DNA of 64,000 bases. Origin: Pseudomonadota bacterium (GTDB taxonomy: Bacteria > Pseudomonadota > Gammaproteobacteria > Burkholderiales > Rhodocyclaceae). Numbering within the stretch: the first letter of the stretch is position 1; the number at the start of each line of letters is the position of its first letter. The position numbers and the translations under genes were made by a program. Location of the stretch: the NCBI GenBank assembly GCA_018261905.1, contig JAGTRU010000006.1, positions 124,001 to 188,000 of the forward strand, in the 5' to 3' direction. Below the pieces are notes generated by a model. It saw nothing but the letters and a program-made list of their open reading frames with translations. It did not search any database and was not told the origin of the DNA. Shown piece by piece: positions 58,059 to 64,000 of the stretch.

Positions 58059-59105
58059 ATTAAGAAAGCAGCGAACAGTCTTGACGACGTGAAGGCTTAT
58101 TACGGCAGAACCCTTCAGGGAGCGAAGGACTTGAAGACCAAGGCGTGCTGCTGTACCGAGTCGATTCCCGCCAACCACCGGGCTATTCTGGCGACGATCG
58201 ACGAGGAAATTCTCAACCGTTTCTATGGTTGCGGTTCACCGATTCCCCCTGTGCTGGAAGGCTGCACCGTCCTCGACCTCGGTTGCGGTGCCGGGCGGGA
58301 CGCCTACTTGGTATCTGCCCTGGTGGGACCGAAGGGCAGAGTCATCGGCGTCGATATGACCGACGAGCAACTGCTCGTAGCGCAACGTCACCGGCAGGCT
58401 CAGGCGCAGCGCTTCGGCTATCCCGCATCGAATGTGGATTTTCGCCGGGGCTACATCGAAGACCTGGGGGCGCTCGATATCGCCGACAATTCCGTCGATG
58501 TGGTGATTTCCAACTGCGTCATCAATCTGTCGCCGGCCAAGGACCGCGTCTTTGCGGAAATCCACCGGGTGCTTAAGCCGGGCGGCGAACTCTTGTTCTC
58601 AGATGTTTTTGCCAGCCGGCGGGTGCCGCGGGAACTGCGCGACGATCCGGTGCTGCGCGGCGAATGCCTGGCCGGTGCCATGTATGTCGAAGATTTTCGT
58701 CGGCTGATGCGCTTGGTCGGCTGGCCTGACTACCGCATCGTTTCGCGGTATCGCTGCGCCATCGACAATCCCGAAATCGAAGCCAGGGTCGGCATGATCG
58801 AATTCCACTCGACGACGGTTCGCGCCTTCAAACTGGCCGGCCTGGAAGACCTCTGCGAGGACTATGGGCAGGTGGCCTGCTACCTCGGCAGCGCGCCCGA
58901 TCATCCGCATCGGTTCGCCCTCGACGACCACCACACCTTCGTTACCGGCAAGCCGATGCTGGTCTGCGGCAACACGGCGGCTATGCTCGGTGAAAGCCGC
59001 TTCGCCAAGCATTTTAGGGTCAGCGGCGACCGGTCCACTCATTTCGGCCGGTTTGATTGTTCGGCACCAGCAGCGGTCGGCGACTGTGGTGGTGGGTGTT
59101 GCTAG
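58059..59105 (+). CDS. arsM: Arsenite methyltransferase ArsM, apparent ATT start
   Basis: 348 residues. SAM-dependent As(III) methyltransferase. SAM motif VLDLGCGAGRDAY near 71-83. Cys residues match the known arsenic-binding set: a CCC cluster at 30-32, C58 in YGCGSP, C153 in ISNCVINL and C203 in GECLAGAMY; the 50-residue spacing of the last two equals that of CmArsM C174 and C224. The tail ends CGGGCC. AAGGAG lies seven bases before an ATT codon, where the family-like sequence KKAANSLDDVKAYYG begins. No in-frame ATG is nearby; GTG at 58089 lacks a binding site, and TTG at 57969 is far upstream. Confidence 0.85.
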   Translation: MKKAANSLDDVKAYYGRTLQGAKDLKTKACCCTESIPANHRAILATIDEEILNRFYGCGSPIPPVLEGCTVLDLGCGAGRDAYLVSALVGPKGRVIGVDMTDEQLLVAQRHRQAQAQRFGYPASNVDFRRGYIEDLGALDIADNSVDVVISNCVINLSPAKDRVFAEIHRVLKPGGELLFSDVFASRRVPRELRDDPVLRGECLAGAMYVEDFRRLMRLVGWPDYRIVSRYRCAIDNPEIEARVGMIEFHSTTVRAFKLAGLEDLCEDYGQVACYLGSAPDHPHRFALDDHHTFVTGKPMLVCGNTAAMLGESRFAKHFRVSGDRSTHFGRFDCSAPAAVGDCGGGCC

Positions 59106-59228
59106 GGGCCCGGAAGCGATCTGCTATGTCTATCGGTCATCAGGTGGAGTTTTGTATGCAGCAGCCCGCCGCTAACAATGTAGTTCCCTCTTGCCAACCG
59201 ACCGTAGAAAAGAGAAACAGCGCGATTC

Positions 59229-60101
59229 TCAACGCTGGCGGATAGCCTCGCGGCGGGCCAAGCCGAGTTTGGTGGAACGTTCCATCTTCTGTACGAAGGC
59301 CGGGAAATCGAGGCTGAACTTGGCGCGCAGTTCCTTGGCGTAATTGTGCAGCCAGCGCCAGCGCGGCTCGAAGTAGTGTTCCTTGAAAGCGTAGAGCACA
59401 TGGTTGCCGTCATCCGGCACCGAGATGACGATGACCTGGTCGTCGAAAACGTGCATGGCTTCGCCGATCAAGCCGGCGTAGGTCTCTTTCTCGCCGGCCA
59501 GGTTGATGACCATGACGCCGTTGCCCGAGAGCTTGGTAAAAGCATTCTCGAAAAACTCGCGGTTGGCCAGGCTGGGCGCGAAGCCGGTCTTGTCGAAAGC
59601 ATCGACGAGCAGCACATCGATGCCTTTTTCCGTTTTCTCCAGGTATTCGGCGCCGTCGGCCTGCAGCACCTGCAGGCGGGCGTCGTCGGGCGGCAGCAGG
59701 AAACTGTCGCGGAAGGCGATGACCTCGGGGTCGAGTTCGATGGCCGTCAGTTGCGTGCCGGGCAGGCGGTAGTAGCAGAACTTGATCAGCGAACCGCCGC
59801 CCAGACCGATCAGCACGATGCGCTTGGGGCGTGGCTGGAAGAGCAGGAAGGCCATCATCTTCTGCGTATAGCGGATGGCCAGGTCGTTGGGGGCCTTCAG
59901 CGACATCTCGCTCTGCATCAGGCGGACGTTGAAATACAGGAAACGCGACTTGCCGTCGTCGATGACGAAGGGCTTGGGGTAGCTTTCGTCGAGCAACTGG
60001 GCGCGCAATTCACCCTCCCGCGCCCAGGGCGGTTCGTGCATGAGCACGGTGCCCGTTTCGACCTCGAACGGGCTGGGCATTGCAAACAGTTTGTCGCTCA
60101 A
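59229..60101 (-). CDS. Spermidine synthase-like (polyamine aminopropyltransferase family) protein
   Basis: 290 residues. The Rossmann core has VLIGLGGGSLIKFCYYRLPG, the acidic AIELDPEVIAF, LQADGAEYL and LLVDAFDKTG. These correspond to the dcSAM/SAM-binding and catalytic Asp positions of SpeE. The N-terminal beta-hairpin domain is reduced, and no speD is near, so it may be a SpeE-like methyltransferase of another role. It starts nine bases before prmB ends on the same strand. The 123 bases between it and arsM show nothing clear. Confidence 0.82.
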   Translation of the reverse strand: MSDKLFAMPSPFEVETGTVLMHEPPWAREGELRAQLLDESYPKPFVIDDGKSRFLYFNVRLMQSEMSLKAPNDLAIRYTQKMMAFLLFQPRPKRIVLIGLGGGSLIKFCYYRLPGTQLTAIELDPEVIAFRDSFLLPPDDARLQVLQADGAEYLEKTEKGIDVLLVDAFDKTGFAPSLANREFFENAFTKLSGNGVMVINLAGEKETYAGLIGEAMHVFDDQVIVISVPDDGNHVLYAFKEHYFEPRWRWLHNYAKELRAKFSLDFPAFVQKMERSTKLGLARREAIRQR

Positions 60102-60110
60102 GTTGATGGC

Positions 60111-61010
60111 TTAGTCCGGCAGGTCTTCGGCGCGCAGCAGGAAGACGTATTCGTCGCCGGCTTCGGTATCGAGCCAGATGAAGGGCAGCTCGGGGTAGGC
60201 CGCTTCGAGCGCCTCGCGGTTGTGGCCGATTTCGACGACGAGGATGCCGTCCTCCGTCAGATGTTTTTTCGCTTCGCGCAGGATGATGCGCGTGAAATCC
60301 AGGCCGTCTTCGCCCGAGCCCAGCGCCAGTTCCGGTTCGTGCAGGTATTCCGGCGGTAGGGCGTCGACCGACTCGGCATTGACGTAGGGCGGGTTGGAAA
60401 TGATCAGGTCGTAGCGTTTGCTGGCCAGCTTGGTGAAGGCATCGGACTGGATGAGACTGATCCGGTCACGCAACTGGTAATCGCCGACATTGCGTTCGGC
60501 GACGGCCAGCGCGTCCTCGGAAAGATCGACGGCATCGACCGCGACTTCCGGGAAGGCGAGGGCGGTCAGGATGGCCAGGCAGCCGGAGCCGGTGCACAGG
60601 TCGAGGGCGGCATGGATGGCCCAGGGGTCTTCGATCCAGGGGGAAAGCTGTTCGAGCAGCAGTTCGGCGATGAAGGAACGCGGCACGATGGTGCGCTCAT
60701 CGACGTAGAAGCGGTGTTCGCCGAGCCAGGCTTCGTTGGTCAGGTAGGCGGCCGGCAGGCGCTCCTCGCAGCGGCGGCGGTAGATGTCGAGCAGGGCGTC
60801 GCGTTCGTGCGGCAGGAGCTTGGCGTCGAGGAAGGGCTCAAGCCGGTCGAGCGGCAGGCTCAGGGTGTGCAGCGTCAGGTAGACCGCCTCGTCCCAGGCG
60901 TTGTCGCTGCCGTGGCCAAAAAACAGTTGCGCGGCGCTGAAGCGGCTGACCGCGTAACGGATGAAGTCGCGAATGGTAGTGAGTTCGCTGCGGGCGGCGG
61001 GATCGGGCAT
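60111..61010 (-). CDS. prmB: Ribosomal protein L3 N5-glutamine methyltransferase
   Basis: 299 residues. HemK/PrmB-type methyltransferase with LDLCTGSGCLAI as SAM motif and the substrate motif ISNPPYVNAESV, followed by PPEYLHEPELALGSGEDGLD, which is the PrmB rather than PrmC pattern. The N-terminal helical domain (FSAAQLFFGHGSDNAWDEA) also fits PrmB. Its 5' leader is the TA-rich repeat, so no ribosome binding site is visible. Confidence 0.94.
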   Translation of the reverse strand: MPDPAARSELTTIRDFIRYAVSRFSAAQLFFGHGSDNAWDEAVYLTLHTLSLPLDRLEPFLDAKLLPHERDALLDIYRRRCEERLPAAYLTNEAWLGEHRFYVDERTIVPRSFIAELLLEQLSPWIEDPWAIHAALDLCTGSGCLAILTALAFPEVAVDAVDLSEDALAVAERNVGDYQLRDRISLIQSDAFTKLASKRYDLIISNPPYVNAESVDALPPEYLHEPELALGSGEDGLDFTRIILREAKKHLTEDGILVVEIGHNREALEAAYPELPFIWLDTEAGDEYVFLLRAEDLPD

Positions 61011-63394
<2,384 letters not shown>

Positions 63395-63420
63395 CTGAAG
63401 ACCTCCGGGTCCGGTGTGGC

Positions 63421-64000
63421 TTAAGCGCGCAGCAGTTCGTTGATGCTGGTCTTCGAGCGGGTTTGCGCGTCGACCTTCTTGACGATGATGGCAGCGTACA
63501 GGCTGTACTTGCCGCCATCTTTCGGCAGATTGCCACTGATCACGACGGAGCCCGGCGGGATTTTGCCGTAGCTGATTTCACCGGTTTCGCGGTCGTAGAT
63601 CGGGGTGCTTTGGCCGATGTAGACGCCCATCGAGATCACCGAGTTTTCGCCGACGACGACGCCTTCGACGACTTCCGAACGGGCGCCGATGAAGCAGTTG
63701 TCTTCGATGATGACCGGGCCGGCCTGGATCGGTTCAAGCACGCCGCCGATGCCGACGCCGCCGGAAAGGTGCACGTTCTTGCCGATTTGCGCGCAGCTGC
63801 CGACCGTGACCCAGGTGTCGACCATGGTGCCTTCATCGACGTAGGCGCCGATGTTGACAAAAGACGGCATGAGCACGGCGTTCTTGGCGATGAACGCACC
63901 CTTGCGGGCGAAGGCGCCGGGCACGACGCGGAAGCCGCCGGCCTTGAATTGTTCTTCGGTCCAGCCCTGGAACTTGGTGTCGACCTTGTCGTAGAAGTTG
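63421..64000 (-). CDS. dapD: Tetrahydrodipicolinate N-succinyltransferase (5' end cut by window edge)
   Basis: The C-terminal 192 residues or so of about 273 are visible, running in frame to the window edge ([17 protein letters not shown] then [10 protein letters not shown]). Left-handed beta-helix hexapeptide repeats dominate ([45 protein letters not shown]), followed by the closing [24 protein letters not shown]. It adds succinate to tetrahydrodipicolinate, the step two before DapE. Same strand as pilU and dapE. Confidence 0.95.
   Translation of the reverse strand, partial: NFYDKVDTKFQGWTEEQFKAGGFRVVPGAFARKGAFIAKNAVLMPSFVNIGAYVDEGTMVDTWVTVGSCAQIGKNVHLSGGVGIGGVLEPIQAGPVIIEDNCFIGARSEVVEGVVVGENSVISMGVYIGQSTPIYDRETGEISYGKIPPGSVVISGNLPKDGGKYSLYAAIIVKKVDAQTRSKTSINELLRA

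Overview
The window is about 63-64 % GC and almost wholly coding. It reads as core chromosome of a betaproteobacterium, most likely Rhodocyclales (Azonexus/Dechloromonas-like). This rests on gene order: tig-clpP-clpX-lon-hupB-tRNA-Val, bamD opposite rluD-pgeF, suhB opposite trmJ, dapD-pilU-dapE-prmB, gloB opposite yafS-rnhA-dnaQ, and a class I PHA locus with phaR and a phasin. I see no insertion sequence, prophage, integrase, CRISPR array or rRNA operon. The genus is inferred.

Layout. 1-4.1 kb (minus): a tightly overlapped chain yafS-rnhA-dnaQ-lipase-M18 aminopeptidase (cut by the left edge), opposite gloB. 4.9-6.4 kb: a REC-GGDEF regulator and a small membrane protein. 6.4-14 kb (plus): DUF748 giant protein, rmuC, DUF3293, and a Ser/Thr kinase-HDOD-GAF fusion. 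14-16.5 kb: bamD divergent from rluD-pgeF. 16.6-20.6 kb: a hybrid histidine kinase facing a small PstS-like protein and a porin. 20.7-24.9 kb: acetyl/succinyl-CoA transferase with a structured leader, small lipoprotein, LysR regulator, ZIP transporter, small membrane protein. 24.95-30.3 kb: PHA locus phaC-phaB-phaB-phaR, a PilZ protein and a phasin, but no phaA. 30.5-35.4 kb: alanine dehydrogenase and an EAL protein, divergent from metY-metX. 35.9-45.3 kb: an MdtABC-type RND pump with two permeases and a NodT-type outer membrane factor. 45.5-46.8 kb: an orphan c-type/EB_dh heme protein. 47-49.5 kb: suhB, trmJ, HDOD protein. 49.5-55.8 kb: tRNA-Val, hupB, lon, clpX, clpP, tig. 56-59.1 kb: an odd tRNA-His directly upstream of pepD, a small lipoprotein, and ArsM. 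59.2-64 kb: spermidine-synthase-like protein, prmB, dapE, pilU and dapD (cut by the right edge).

Themes. PHA storage genes are joined by TGC-rich candidate PhaR sites in three promoters. Making, breaking and binding proteins for c-di-GMP (GGDEF, EAL, PilZ) all occur. The protease/chaperone block has a good sigma-32-like promoter for lon and a sigma-70 promoter for hupB. I found no convincing wholly new defence or mobile system. The most unusual signals are the tRNA-His-like gene with a non-standard 3' end in the pepD leader, the ArsM gene that appears to start at ATT, the kinase-HDOD-GAF fusion, the kinase/PstS-like/porin trio, the structured leaders before the CoA-transferase and metY, and a short repeat that supplies the last codons of rnhA and dapE.
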